From positions 3,038,001-3,102,000 of the forward strand of contig CP073041.1 in NCBI GenBank assembly GCA_025370055.1: 64,000 nt of DNA, written 5' to 3'. A model generated the notes under the pieces. That model worked only from the letters and a program-made list of their open reading frames with translations. It was not told the origin of the DNA and did no database searches. This stretch comes from Woronichinia naegeliana WA131 (lineage in GTDB: Bacteria; Cyanobacteriota; Cyanobacteriia; Cyanobacteriales; Microcystaceae). Of the stretch, positions 45,024 through 53,476 are shown one piece after another (position 1 is the first letter of the stretch; the number at the start of each line of letters is the position of its first letter). The position numbers and the translations under genes are program-made.

Positions 45024-45179
45024 ATGACTACTGCTTTAAAAACCAGACCTTCTAGTTCCGTCCTTGTCAAAAAGCCTTATCAAGCGGCGCAACAAGTTGA
45101 ATACGTCTATTTAGAAGCTGAAATTGATGTTCTGCTCCGTCAATTACAAAACCTTAAATCCCAAAAAGCGGCCAATTAG
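45024..45179 (+). CDS. Small conserved-looking protein, 51 residues
   Basis: ATG 45024 to TAG 45179 codes for MTTALKTRPSSSVLVKK..., with a Tyr/Gln-rich centre (YQAAQQVEYVYLEAEIDV) and a C-terminal amphipathic helix (LLRQLQNLKSQKAAN). The design resembles small cyanobacterial proteins of unknown function. The stop overlaps the convergent histidine-kinase gene by four bases, and a TATAAT lies upstream, which together support a real gene. No ribosome-binding site is obvious. Function unknown. Confidence 0.65.
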   Translation: MTTALKTRPSSSVLVKKPYQAAQQVEYVYLEAEIDVLLRQLQNLKSQKAAN

Positions 45180-46510
45180 ACGTTTTTGACCTTAGCAAGG
45201 GTAGCCGCAAACGGTAGGGTGACAGTAAAAGTTGTTCCCACTCCTTCTTGACTTTCTACGGTAATTTGCCCTTGATGATTGATCACAATGGCTTGAGCGA
45301 TCGCCAATCCTAGTCCTGTCCCCTGACCGATTGCATGGGAACGAGCAGGATCAAGACGATAAAAGCGGTCAAATATATGGGGAAGAGCCAAGGCCGGAAT
45401 TCCCACCCCGTTGTCTTTAATCTCAACCTGAAGAGAGGGATAGCGATCGCGTTTAACCTGTTTCAATCTGAGGCTAATGGCTGTTTCTCGGTCATCTGTC
45501 CGATGGCTATGTTCAATAGCATTACTCATTAAATTGGTGAATAGACGGGCTAGTTGATCCCAATCTCCTAACAGTGTAAAGTCCTCCTGAAAATCTTCGG
45601 CGGTCGGTTCTTCGATTTGTAGGGAAAGAAAACTGCTTTTGGACTCTAAATTAATCCGTTGTTCTTCCATGACCTCAATCAAAAGCGCATCGAGGGGAAT
45701 GGGTTTAGGAATGAATTGGAGCGTGCCGCTATCCGTTCGGGCTAGAAAGAGCAGGTCATTCACCAGATTGCCTAAACGTTGGGTTAAACGTTCAATAATC
45801 CTGAGTTGTTGCTGTTGTTGTTGGGGATCGGCATCAGGATAAGCGAGGGCCATCTGTACATTAGTCTGAATCACCGCGATCGGATTCCGTAATTCGTGGG
45901 AAGCATCGGCAGTAAATTGCTTTAGACTTTGGTAAGACTCCTTAATAGGTTGCATGGCTAAACCCGATAGAAACCAACCGATCGCCGCCACACTGCTAAT
46001 CATGACGACAAGACCCAGGGTTAAATCCAGTAAAAATTGCTGTATTGGTTTAGTCACTTCAAACCAGGGATGACTGACCCGTAGATATCCTAAGACCTGA
46101 TGATCCCGTTCAATCCGCTCTGTAACTTGACGCAGGAGATGATCGGGAGAAAAGGTGACGGTTTCCGTTTTGCGGCTTAAGGGTAAAGTAATTTGGGGGA
46201 TTTCACTTAAGGTTGACCAAAGCAATACTCCCTGGGAATTAAACCATTCCAAATCAATGTGATCATCCTCAGCAGCACCGCTATTTTCCTGAAAACTGGC
46301 TTCCACATTTAAACGATACCGACCGGCGGCGATCGGCTGGATCACCAAGGAACGATTAACCACTTCGATAACGTGCTTGAGGGTATCATCAATTCGTTCT
46401 ACCAAGGTTTGGCGCACATAGAAATAGATCCCCGTGGCAAATAAAATGAGTAATAGAGCCGTCACCAGTGTGTACCATAATGCCAATCGACGACGAGTTG
46501 CTTGAAACAT
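45176..46510 (-). CDS. Sensor histidine kinase
   Basis: 444-residue membrane kinase. Two helices (about 10-32 and 163-188) bound a periplasmic sensor domain of about 130 residues. The H-box is FTADASHELRNPIAVIQTNV (phospho-His near 208), followed by the N-box LFTNLMSNAIEHS, the G1 box VEIKDNGVGIPALALPHIFDRFYR and the G2 box GQGTGLGLAIAQAI. No response-regulator gene is adjacent, so the partner is unknown. The resemblance to RppB/NrsS-type kinases is only general. Confidence 0.9.
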   Translation of the reverse strand: MFQATRRRLALWYTLVTALLLILFATGIYFYVRQTLVERIDDTLKHVIEVVNRSLVIQPIAAGRYRLNVEASFQENSGAAEDDHIDLEWFNSQGVLLWSTLSEIPQITLPLSRKTETVTFSPDHLLRQVTERIERDHQVLGYLRVSHPWFEVTKPIQQFLLDLTLGLVVMISSVAAIGWFLSGLAMQPIKESYQSLKQFTADASHELRNPIAVIQTNVQMALAYPDADPQQQQQQLRIIERLTQRLGNLVNDLLFLARTDSGTLQFIPKPIPLDALLIEVMEEQRINLESKSSFLSLQIEEPTAEDFQEDFTLLGDWDQLARLFTNLMSNAIEHSHRTDDRETAISLRLKQVKRDRYPSLQVEIKDNGVGIPALALPHIFDRFYRLDPARSHAIGQGTGLGLAIAQAIVINHQGQITVESQEGVGTTFTVTLPFAATLAKVKNV

Positions 46511-46760
46511 TTCAAATTAATTTTTACCGACAAGGAATAGATTGTGCTTAAAATAATTCAACTGTTGCCCATACCCTGATTCTGACTGTCAACTTAACCG
46601 CTATACTTAAGATTCTCTAGCTCTAGTTTAATGCCTAGAATTTATACCCAGCAATATTTACCAGAAATGACGATTGCTTGAGCACTAAGAGGCTTCAGCC
46701 TAACTGTGGATTGCGACCTAACGATTAAATTTAAAGCCTAATTAACTTCTAGTAATACTA

Positions 46761-47630
46761 ATGCCCAAGCCCTCATCCAATCGAGTTTCCTCCGTTACCC
46801 GTTATCAAAATGCTGCCCTTAATTATTATTTAAAACTGACAGGTTCACCCTATCTTCACTATGGTTACTGGGAACCGTTACCCACTTCCATAGAGGAGCG
46901 ATCGCTGTATCGGTTACGCATTGCTCAGGAAGCCTATTCCAAAAAACTTTTAAGTTTTATACCCCCTGAAATCCAAACCTTATTAGATGTGGGTTGTGGG
47001 ATTGGTGGGAATGCCTTTTTTCTGCTCAAACAAGGACTAGATGTAGAAGGACTGGCTCCCGATCCTTTTCAAAAAGAAAAATTTTTAGAGATGACAGAGG
47101 GTAAAGCCATTTTTCATTTGATGAAATTTGAAGACTTTACCCCTAAGACCTTGTACGACCTGATTCTTTTTAGTGAAAGTAGTCAATATATGGCGGCGAT
47201 CGATATTGCCCAGGGAGCGGCTAAGGCTCTTAAACCAGGCGGTTATCTTCTCTTGGCAGATATGCTGCGCTCTGATGCCAGCTATAGCGAGGGAATTTTT
47301 TCTAATTGTCATGTCGTTGCAGAATTTGATAAAGCTCTATCTAAAGCCGGATTTCGTCTAGTGAAACGGGAAGATATTTCTCCACAAGTTGCCCCCACAT
47401 TGGATTTAGCCATTGAACATTTACGTCAGTTTGGGTTAAGTACAGGAGAATATATTGGCAATGTACTGGAAATAGCTGTTCCTCCTTTATACGCAATTCT
47501 CAAATGGGCCTATGGACGTTGGCTAGAAAAAACTCTTTTAGAAGGATTAGAAGCCCGTAAAATTTTTGACAAGCATCTTTGCTATGAAATTCAACTTTGG
47601 CAGCGATCAGACGAGAATTTTAATTTCTAG
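46761..47630 (+). CDS. Class I SAM-dependent methyltransferase
   Basis: 289 residues. An N-terminal segment (YQNAALNYYLKLTGSPYLHYGYWEP) resembles small-molecule and lipid methyltransferases. Motif I is TLLDVGCGIGGNAFFLLKQG (near residue 74), and the post-I strand is DVEGLAPDP. LKPGGYLLLADM is motif III-like. It may act on a lipid, quinone or amine; the substrate is not identifiable. Its stop overlaps the convergent permease by four bases. Confidence 0.85.
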   Translation: MPKPSSNRVSSVTRYQNAALNYYLKLTGSPYLHYGYWEPLPTSIEERSLYRLRIAQEAYSKKLLSFIPPEIQTLLDVGCGIGGNAFFLLKQGLDVEGLAPDPFQKEKFLEMTEGKAIFHLMKFEDFTPKTLYDLILFSESSQYMAAIDIAQGAAKALKPGGYLLLADMLRSDASYSEGIFSNCHVVAEFDKALSKAGFRLVKREDISPQVAPTLDLAIEHLRQFGLSTGEYIGNVLEIAVPPLYAILKWAYGRWLEKTLLEGLEARKIFDKHLCYEIQLWQRSDENFNF

Positions 47631-49465
47631 AGATAGTAACGGACACTAGTGACAACCCGTTTTTTACTGGCCCGTAAAGCTGCTTTTAAGAAAATAGTGG
47701 TTTGGTTGTGGAGTAGATTTTCCCACCAATTACGGGTCACAAAGGTAGGAATAATGATGGTGGATAATAATCCTGTATGTTCCTTTTCAAACTGGTTGAC
47801 AAAATCAACTAGGGGCATGATCACCGAACGATAGGGAGATTCTAAAATAACTAAATCTAAATCTCCTTCTAGTTCTTGCCAACGTTTCTGTAATTTTTCG
47901 CGATCAGTGCTACCGAGATCCACATGAACACCCACAATATAGTCTGCAATGGTACGGGCATAGTCTAGGGATTCCAAAGTTCCCCGATTTAATTGACCGA
48001 CAATGACAACGGCGGGATGGGTAATAACGGCGGGTTTGGGATGGGGTAAATAACTTCTAGGAGCCACACCATCTAGGCTGAGACGTTGGGCAACGTAACG
48101 ATAATGACCTCGAATTTTCAGGAAAACGGCAACCACCAGGGGAATGGCAATTACCACTAGCCAAGCTCCCAGTTTAAATTTGGTAAAGATAATCACCCCT
48201 AGAACGAGCAAGGTTGCTAAGGTACCGATCGCATTCATGAGGGCACTCGCTTGCCAACCAGAGGATCTATCTTTGTACCAGTGTTGCACCATGCCAGCCT
48301 GGGAAAAGGTAAAGGAGGTAAAAACCCCTACAGCATAAAGAGGAATAACGGCATTAACATCCCCTCGAAAGATAATGATTAAAAAAGCAGCAAATAAACT
48401 CAGCATCATTACCCCGTTGGAATAGACGAGTCGATCGCCTAACAGGGATAATTGACGCGGTAAAAACCCATCCCGACTGAGGAAATAACAGAGACGAGGA
48501 AAATCGGCAAAACTGGTATTAGCGGCTAAGAGTAAAATTAAAAGGGTTGAAAACTGAAGAAAATAGTAAAGAAAATTGTCCCCAAAAATGGCTAACCCTA
48601 ACTGGGAAACAACAGTTTGCCCTTCACGATGAGTAATATGGTAGGCATTGGCTAGGTAGGTAATCCCTAAAAACATCAGGCCTAAGATGATGCCCATCCA
48701 CAGGAGCGTTAGCCGTGCGTTTTTCCATTCTGGAGTCTTAAAGGCCAACACCCCATCGGAAATGGCCTCAACTCCTGTCATTGCCGAACAACCTGCCGAA
48801 AAAGCCTTTAAGACTAGAAAGAGACTCAGGGATTGTTCAATGGGAAAATCAGGATAGGCCGTTGGAATATAACCTGTACTTAAGCGATAAATGCCCACCG
48901 TAATCAAGACAAAGACCCCAAAGATGAAGGCATAGGTGGGAATCATAAAAATCCGTCCCGATTCCTTAACTCCCCGTAGATTCGCTAACATCAACAGCAA
49001 GGTAAAAAACAAGCACAGATCAATTCTCCAACTATGAAGAGAGGGAATGGCGGCGGTGAGGGCGGCGGTACCGGCTGACACACTGACCGTGACGGTCAAA
49101 ATATAGTCGATCATCAAAGACGCAGCCGCAATCAGTCCTGGGTAGAGTCCTAAATTTTCCCGTGCCACAATGTAAGATCCTCCGCCTTTGGGATAGGCTT
49201 TAATCGTTTGGCGGTAGGACAACATGACAATCATCAGTAACGCAATAATCGCAATGGCGATCGGCCAGGAGTACCATAGAGAAGCACTGCCGGCAGTGAC
49301 TAAAACAATTAAGGTCTCTTCTGTCGCATAGGCAACGGAGGAAAGCGCGTCAGAGGATAACACCGCCAAGGCTTCAGCATTGCTTAGACGTTCTTCAGAA
49401 TGGGCACTAGTGGGAAGTTGATGACCGAGGACTAAGGTCTTGAGTTGGGAATAAAATGATGTCAT
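47627..49465 (-). CDS. APC superfamily amino acid permease
   Basis: 612-residue transporter. Twelve helices are likely, starting ALAVLSSDALSSVAYATEE (TM1, family-conserved LSSDALSSVAY), AYPKGGGSYIVARENLG, and CSAMTGVEAISDGVLAFK. After TM12 there is a soluble C-terminal domain (about 480-612) with GQLNRGTLESLDYARTIAD and TIIIPTFVTRNWWENLLHNQ, resembling a universal-stress-protein-like regulatory domain. Substrate unknown. Confidence 0.9.
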   Translation of the reverse strand: MTSFYSQLKTLVLGHQLPTSAHSEERLSNAEALAVLSSDALSSVAYATEETLIVLVTAGSASLWYSWPIAIAIIALLMIVMLSYRQTIKAYPKGGGSYIVARENLGLYPGLIAAASLMIDYILTVTVSVSAGTAALTAAIPSLHSWRIDLCLFFTLLLMLANLRGVKESGRIFMIPTYAFIFGVFVLITVGIYRLSTGYIPTAYPDFPIEQSLSLFLVLKAFSAGCSAMTGVEAISDGVLAFKTPEWKNARLTLLWMGIILGLMFLGITYLANAYHITHREGQTVVSQLGLAIFGDNFLYYFLQFSTLLILLLAANTSFADFPRLCYFLSRDGFLPRQLSLLGDRLVYSNGVMMLSLFAAFLIIIFRGDVNAVIPLYAVGVFTSFTFSQAGMVQHWYKDRSSGWQASALMNAIGTLATLLVLGVIIFTKFKLGAWLVVIAIPLVVAVFLKIRGHYRYVAQRLSLDGVAPRSYLPHPKPAVITHPAVVIVGQLNRGTLESLDYARTIADYIVGVHVDLGSTDREKLQKRWQELEGDLDLVILESPYRSVIMPLVDFVNQFEKEHTGLLSTIIIPTFVTRNWWENLLHNQTTIFLKAALRASKKRVVTSVRYYL

Positions 49466-49743
49466 AGGTTGACCGCAACAGAAACCTCAATTGAGTTTAG
49501 ACCTTTTACTTAGTTTTATAACGGATCTTTGTCTTCCTGGTAACGCTAGTTCGGGATAACCTTGATAAGGGCTTAGCAAAATCCCCAAGAAATGCTCCAA
49601 AAAAGTTCTTTTGAATTTATTGTGAAACAAGTCTGCCAGCCTTCACGATGGGTTCCATGTTGTGTATTCAAATAAAAAACCGAGTCAAGCGAATTCTAAA
49701 ACTCAACTTGCTCAGTCTGATGATTAATTTGATTTGTTTCAAG

Positions 49744-50781
49744 TTATTGCAAAGAAGCAAAGGTTCGATAACCATTCTCTGGATCATACAGATGACATTT
49801 ATCGCCAATCTCTTTCATTAATGGCCAGCCAAATTTACGTTCATGGATCACATTACCCCAATTTTTTTGGATGCTGGCATGAGCTTTTCGCAGATTATAG
49901 GAAGGAATGGCAACGGAAAGATGGTGAGGAATGTGTACATTAATGTCATGGCACAGAACCTCGACCCACTTGGGATAGTCACAGTGAACGGTTCCCTTTA
50001 ATTGGGCTTCTCCTGCACTCCATTGATCCGGTGTTTTAAAAGTAATTTCAGGGATAGAGTGGTGAACAATGGTAAAGGTACTCATCCAGAAATGATAGAC
50101 TAACCAAGGCATAAGCCAAAATTTAACAAAACCCCAAACACCAGTGGTCAGAATTAAGGTTGGAAAACAAATTGCTCCAAAAATAACCACAACGGCGATC
50201 GATAACTTGACTTTACTGCGATCGCGTTCTGCAAAATTAGCAAGTTTGAAGTGTAGCAGTGACCAGTGGAAAATGGAGCCAATCCACCAGAACCGTCCCC
50301 GAATTGCACGATAAAAGGCCTGAACGATGGGATTAGCTGTTTGATAAGCTTCTACTGTCCAAACATCCCAGGCATTATCAACTTCTAGTTTATTGGTGTG
50401 GAGATGGTGATAGTCATGGAGAATACGCCAGCAATGAAAGGGATAAATGAGAGGCATCATAAAGAAATGACCCACTAAATCATTAACCCAACGGCGTTTG
50501 GCAAAGGAACGATGGGCGCAATCATGGCCGATAACAAACCAGCCGGTTAAAGCGGTGCCGGTAAAGATCCAGGTCACAGGTAAACAGTACCAGGGCAGAT
50601 AGATAATACCCAAATAGCCAACGATCGTCAGGGTTAGACTCAGAAGAACCGTAAACCAAGCCTTGCTAGGATCTTTGTCAAAGCATTCGGCAGGTAGGGT
50701 TTTAACAATATCTTTGAGTTGTAACTCGGTTGTTTCGTAAGCTATTGAACTAGGGTTGAACTTTTCTGTCGTTGCAGTCAT
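49744..50781 (-). CDS. desA: Acyl-lipid delta-12 fatty acid desaturase
   Basis: 345-residue membrane desaturase closely resembling cyanobacterial DesA, which introduces the delta-12 double bond in glycerolipid-bound oleate. The three histidine boxes are [13 protein letters not shown] and HIPHH, plus LKLQ-like [11 protein letters not shown] near the N-terminus and [24 protein letters not shown] chose ATG 50781 (MTATTEKF), which matches DesA N-termini; the 37 extra codons up to 50892 are not conserved. Membrane unsaturation for cold acclimation is the known role. Divergent from ndb across a 469-bp spacer. Confidence 0.95.
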   Translation of the reverse strand: MTATTEKFNPSSIAYETTELQLKDIVKTLPAECFDKDPSKAWFTVLLSLTLTIVGYLGIIYLPWYCLPVTWIFTGTALTGWFVIGHDCAHRSFAKRRWVNDLVGHFFMMPLIYPFHCWRILHDYHHLHTNKLEVDNAWDVWTVEAYQTANPIVQAFYRAIRGRFWWIGSIFHWSLLHFKLANFAERDRSKVKLSIAVVVIFGAICFPTLILTTGVWGFVKFWLMPWLVYHFWMSTFTIVHHSIPEITFKTPDQWSAGEAQLKGTVHCDYPKWVEVLCHDINVHIPHHLSVAIPSYNLRKAHASIQKNWGNVIHERKFGWPLMKEIGDKCHLYDPENGYRTFASLQ

Positions 50782-51250
50782 GTATAAAAACCAATCTCTA
50801 GGTCGAGGGATAAGCAAGGATTCGATTAACCTTAAGGTCAAAAGCTTGTTTTCCCTAGAAGATGGCTGGACAAGCTTAAGTTGGGGTAGCAAGAATCCTG
50901 GGGTTTATGTCGTTATCTTAAGACACCTTAACAAACCTTTACTTTTATATCACGATTGGGAGTGAGTAATATTACTCGTGAGGAAAATTAAAGGAAAATC
51001 CGTTAATTAGCCATTGGGGGAAAGTCAATAAATCTGGATATGGAATTTTTGGAAGATCGCCACTTTTGGTCGTATAAAGGGGAATTTAAGCAAAAATTGA
51101 CGAAAATTGATAGTCCTGCATCAAAGATACTAATAACGTCTTGAGCTAAACCTGGTAGCGATCGCTACCCTGGAAGCGTGTCAGGTTATTTAGACTAGGG
51201 ACAGCTAAAAATTTACAAATCTTCAAAAAATTCTTCCCAGGAGTCCGGCT
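50782..51250. promoter_or_regulatory. Divergent desA-ndb intergenic region with palindromes
   Basis: No gene is supported in this 469-bp spacer. It contains a perfect 14-bp palindrome GAGTAATATTACTC (50964-50977) and a perfect 16-bp palindrome GGTAGCGATCGCTACC (51154-51169) built around a HIP1 octamer. AGGAG at 51238-51242 is the ribosome-binding site of ndb. The AT palindrome is a possible operator for either gene; this is inference. Confidence 0.5.
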
Positions 51251-52612
51251 ATGAGTCATCCTAATCGCTCAGACAAACCTCACGTCGTCATTCTGGGTGG
51301 AGGATTTGGCGGTCTCTACACGGCAAAACATTTAAAAAATGCCCCTGTCCAAATTACCCTGATCGACAAACGCAATTTTCATCTCTTTCAGCCCCTACTC
51401 TATCAAGTCGCCACTGGTAGTCTTTCCCCTGCTGATATTGCCTCACCTTTGCGGGTTGTCCTACACAATCATGCCAATACCAAAGTCCTGCTAGATGAGG
51501 CCATTGATCTCGATCCTGAACAGCAAAAAGTCATCCTCAAAGATCATGAACCAATTTCCTACGATATTTTGATCGTAGCGACTGGAGTTAGTCATCACTA
51601 TTTTGGCAAGGAGCAGTGGCGACCCCTGGCACCAGGTTTAAAAACAATTGAAGATGCCCTAGAGATGCGGCGGCGTATTTTTCTCGCGTTTGAGGCTGCT
51701 GAAAAGGAAACCGATCCGATCAAACAACAGGCTTGGTTAACCTTCGTGATTGTGGGGGGTGGCCCGACTGGGGTGGAATTGGCCGGGGCGATCGCTGAAA
51801 TTGCCCATAGTTCATTGCAGCTTAATTTCCGCACAATTGATACTCGACAGGCCCAGATTTTACTGATTGAGGGCATGGATCGGGTATTGCCGCCCTATGC
51901 TCCCCAACTATCCGCTAAAGCGCAGACAGACTTAACTCAGTTAGGGGTAACAGTACAAACCCAAACAATGGTTATTGATATCACGGATGACACCGTGACT
52001 GTGCGCCAGGGAGAAACCATTCGCGCCATTCCTTGCTATACAGTGCTGTGGGCAGCCGGAGTGACGGCCTCTGGGTTAGGTAAAATTTTGGCAGAACGGA
52101 CAGGGGCCGAACTGGATCGGGTAGGACGAGTTGTGGTGAATGCAGATTTAAGTGTGTCCCATTATGACAATGTTTTTGTCCTAGGAGATTTAGCCCATTT
52201 TGCCCATCAGGATAATCAACCGTTAGCGGGTGTGGCTCCAGTCGCCATGCAGCAAGCAGCCTATCTTTCTCGCTTAATTCCGGCTCGTTTAGCGGGTCAA
52301 ACCTTGCCTTCTTTCCGTTATATTGACTACGGTAGTTTGGCCGTGATTGGACAGAATAAAGCAGTGGTGGATCTCGGTTTTGCCAAGTTTACGGGTTTAT
52401 TAGCTTGGATGATCTGGGTTTGGGCCCATATTTATTATTTAATTGAGTTTGATAATAAGTTAATTGTGATGTTGCAATGGGGCTGGAATTATTTTACGCG
52501 CGGTCGAGGAGCCAGAATTATTACAGGGGAGGGACAAATACAAGTTTCGTCAGTAACAGACATTCCTGATCAGAAAGTTAAAGAGAAGGAAAAATCCCTA
52601 GTCGCGTCCTAA
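51251..52612 (+). CDS. Type II NADH dehydrogenase (NDH-2)
   Basis: 453-residue FAD-dependent oxidoreductase that passes electrons from NAD(P)H to quinone without proton pumping. First FAD-binding loop VVILGGGFGGLYTAKHL (residue about 13), QPLLYQVATGSLSPADIASPLR, second dinucleotide loop VIVGGGPTGVELAGAIAE, and VFVLGDLAHFAHQDNQPLAGVAPVAMQQA near the C-terminal FAD site (as pattern). A hydrophobic C-terminal helix pair (LLAWMIWVWAHIYYLIEF) anchors it to the membrane. Cyanobacteria have several Ndb types; I do not assign NdbA, B or C. Confidence 0.92.
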   Translation: MSHPNRSDKPHVVILGGGFGGLYTAKHLKNAPVQITLIDKRNFHLFQPLLYQVATGSLSPADIASPLRVVLHNHANTKVLLDEAIDLDPEQQKVILKDHEPISYDILIVATGVSHHYFGKEQWRPLAPGLKTIEDALEMRRRIFLAFEAAEKETDPIKQQAWLTFVIVGGGPTGVELAGAIAEIAHSSLQLNFRTIDTRQAQILLIEGMDRVLPPYAPQLSAKAQTDLTQLGVTVQTQTMVIDITDDTVTVRQGETIRAIPCYTVLWAAGVTASGLGKILAERTGAELDRVGRVVVNADLSVSHYDNVFVLGDLAHFAHQDNQPLAGVAPVAMQQAAYLSRLIPARLAGQTLPSFRYIDYGSLAVIGQNKAVVDLGFAKFTGLLAWMIWVWAHIYYLIEFDNKLIVMLQWGWNYFTRGRGARIITGEGQIQVSSVTDIPDQKVKEKEKSLVAS

Positions 52613-52695
52613 GTTAAGGTCTATGGCAATGGCAGCGATCGCCCCTTCCCTTCTTAACCAGGAAAAAAAGCGATCGCTTGCAAAATTGAGAGCGT

Positions 52696-53154
52696 TTAAC
52701 TGGTCGGCAACCATCCAAACAATTTCGCTGCTCCACCAATAAGAGCAACAATCAGTGCAACTAAAACTCCTCGATTAATAAATTCTTGATTATCTAGACG
52801 TTTATCAATACCACTGACTTTCTCGTCTAGAGTTTTAATTTCGCCGGACAGTTCCACTTGCCCAATTTCCAGTTTATTAAGCTTTTGGTTAACTTCGGCA
52901 AACTGCCTGTCCATTTTTTGGTTAACTTCGGCAAACTGCCTGTCCATTTTTTGATTGACTTCGGCAAACTGCCTGTCCATTTTTTGATTGGCTTCGGCAA
53001 ACTGTTTGTTGACTTCAGCAAACTGCCTGTCCATTTTTTGATTGGCTTCGGCAAACTGTTTGTTGACTTCGGCAAACTGCCTGTCCATTTTTTGCTCAAA
53101 GCGATCTAGAACATCTTCGAGGGTATAGCTAACCGTAGTGGGTGTGGTAGTCAT
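52696..53154 (-). CDS. Coiled-coil repeat protein with C-terminal membrane helix
   Basis: 152 residues. After MTTTPTTVSYTLEDVLDRFEQKMD come tandem repeats of 11 residues (QKMDRQFAEVN) and 7 residues (KQFAEAN), a hendecad/heptad coiled coil. The repeats are nearly identical at DNA level (33-bp units). A second segment (LNKLEIGQVELSGEIKTLDEKVSGIDKRLDNQ) continues the coil. One hydrophobic helix (GVLVALIVALIGGAAKLFGWL) ends the protein, so it is probably a membrane-anchored trimeric or dimeric rod. Function unknown. The start is MTTTPTT at 53154. Confidence 0.75.
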   Translation of the reverse strand: MTTTPTTVSYTLEDVLDRFEQKMDRQFAEVNKQFAEANQKMDRQFAEVNKQFAEANQKMDRQFAEVNQKMDRQFAEVNQKMDRQFAEVNQKLNKLEIGQVELSGEIKTLDEKVSGIDKRLDNQEFINRGVLVALIVALIGGAAKLFGWLPTS

Positions 53155-53218
53155 TGCTCATTCAGAGAACTGTTGAGTTTATTATAAGCGATCGCTGATA
53201 ATTGATAATTGATAATGA

Positions 53219-53356
53219 ATAGTTGATAATTATCCATTGTTAATTGTCCATTATCCATTCAAAAAAATAGTTGATAATTATCCATTGTTAATTGTCCATT
53301 ATCCATTCAAAAAAATAGTTGATAATTATCCATTGTTAATTGTCCATTATCCATTT
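53219..53356. repeat. 48-bp tandem repeat, almost three units
   Basis: Units start at 53219, 53267 and 53315 with a 48-bp period; the third is incomplete. The unit contains GTTGATAATTATCCATTGTT and TTAATTGTCCATTATCC, which are partly self-complementary, typical of cyanobacterial interspersed short repeats. A run of GATAATT units precedes it. It lies between the coiled-coil gene and the 3' end of the giant gene. Confidence 0.85.
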
Positions 53357-53404
53357 TAAAAAAGAGATCGCCTCTTCCCCTTCAACAAAAAAAAGCGATC
53401 GCTA

Positions 53405-53440
53405 TAAAAAAGAGTATAGGGTGAGTCATGCCCACCCTAC
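53405..53440 (-). terminator. Terminator-like hairpin after the giant surface-protein gene
   Basis: On the minus strand, GTAGGGTGGGCATGACTCACCCTATAC-type sequence (53415-53440) forms a stem between AGGGTG and CACCCT, followed by CTTTTTT. It lies about 37 bases after the stop codon, in the right orientation. The GGGTGGGC palindrome is also a common cyanobacterial repeat. Confidence 0.55.
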
Positions 53441-53476
53441 TTTAGGATTTAAGGTCTATCGGCGATTAATATCACA

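Noticed and set aside
46761-49465. Methyltransferase and permease as an operon or biosynthetic cluster
   Set aside because: They are convergent with a four-base overlap, not cotranscribed, and no other biosynthetic genes are near.
53219-53356. Possible CRISPR array (48-bp period)
   Set aside because: The whole 48-bp unit is repeated with no variable spacers, and no cas genes are in the window. It is a plain tandem repeat.
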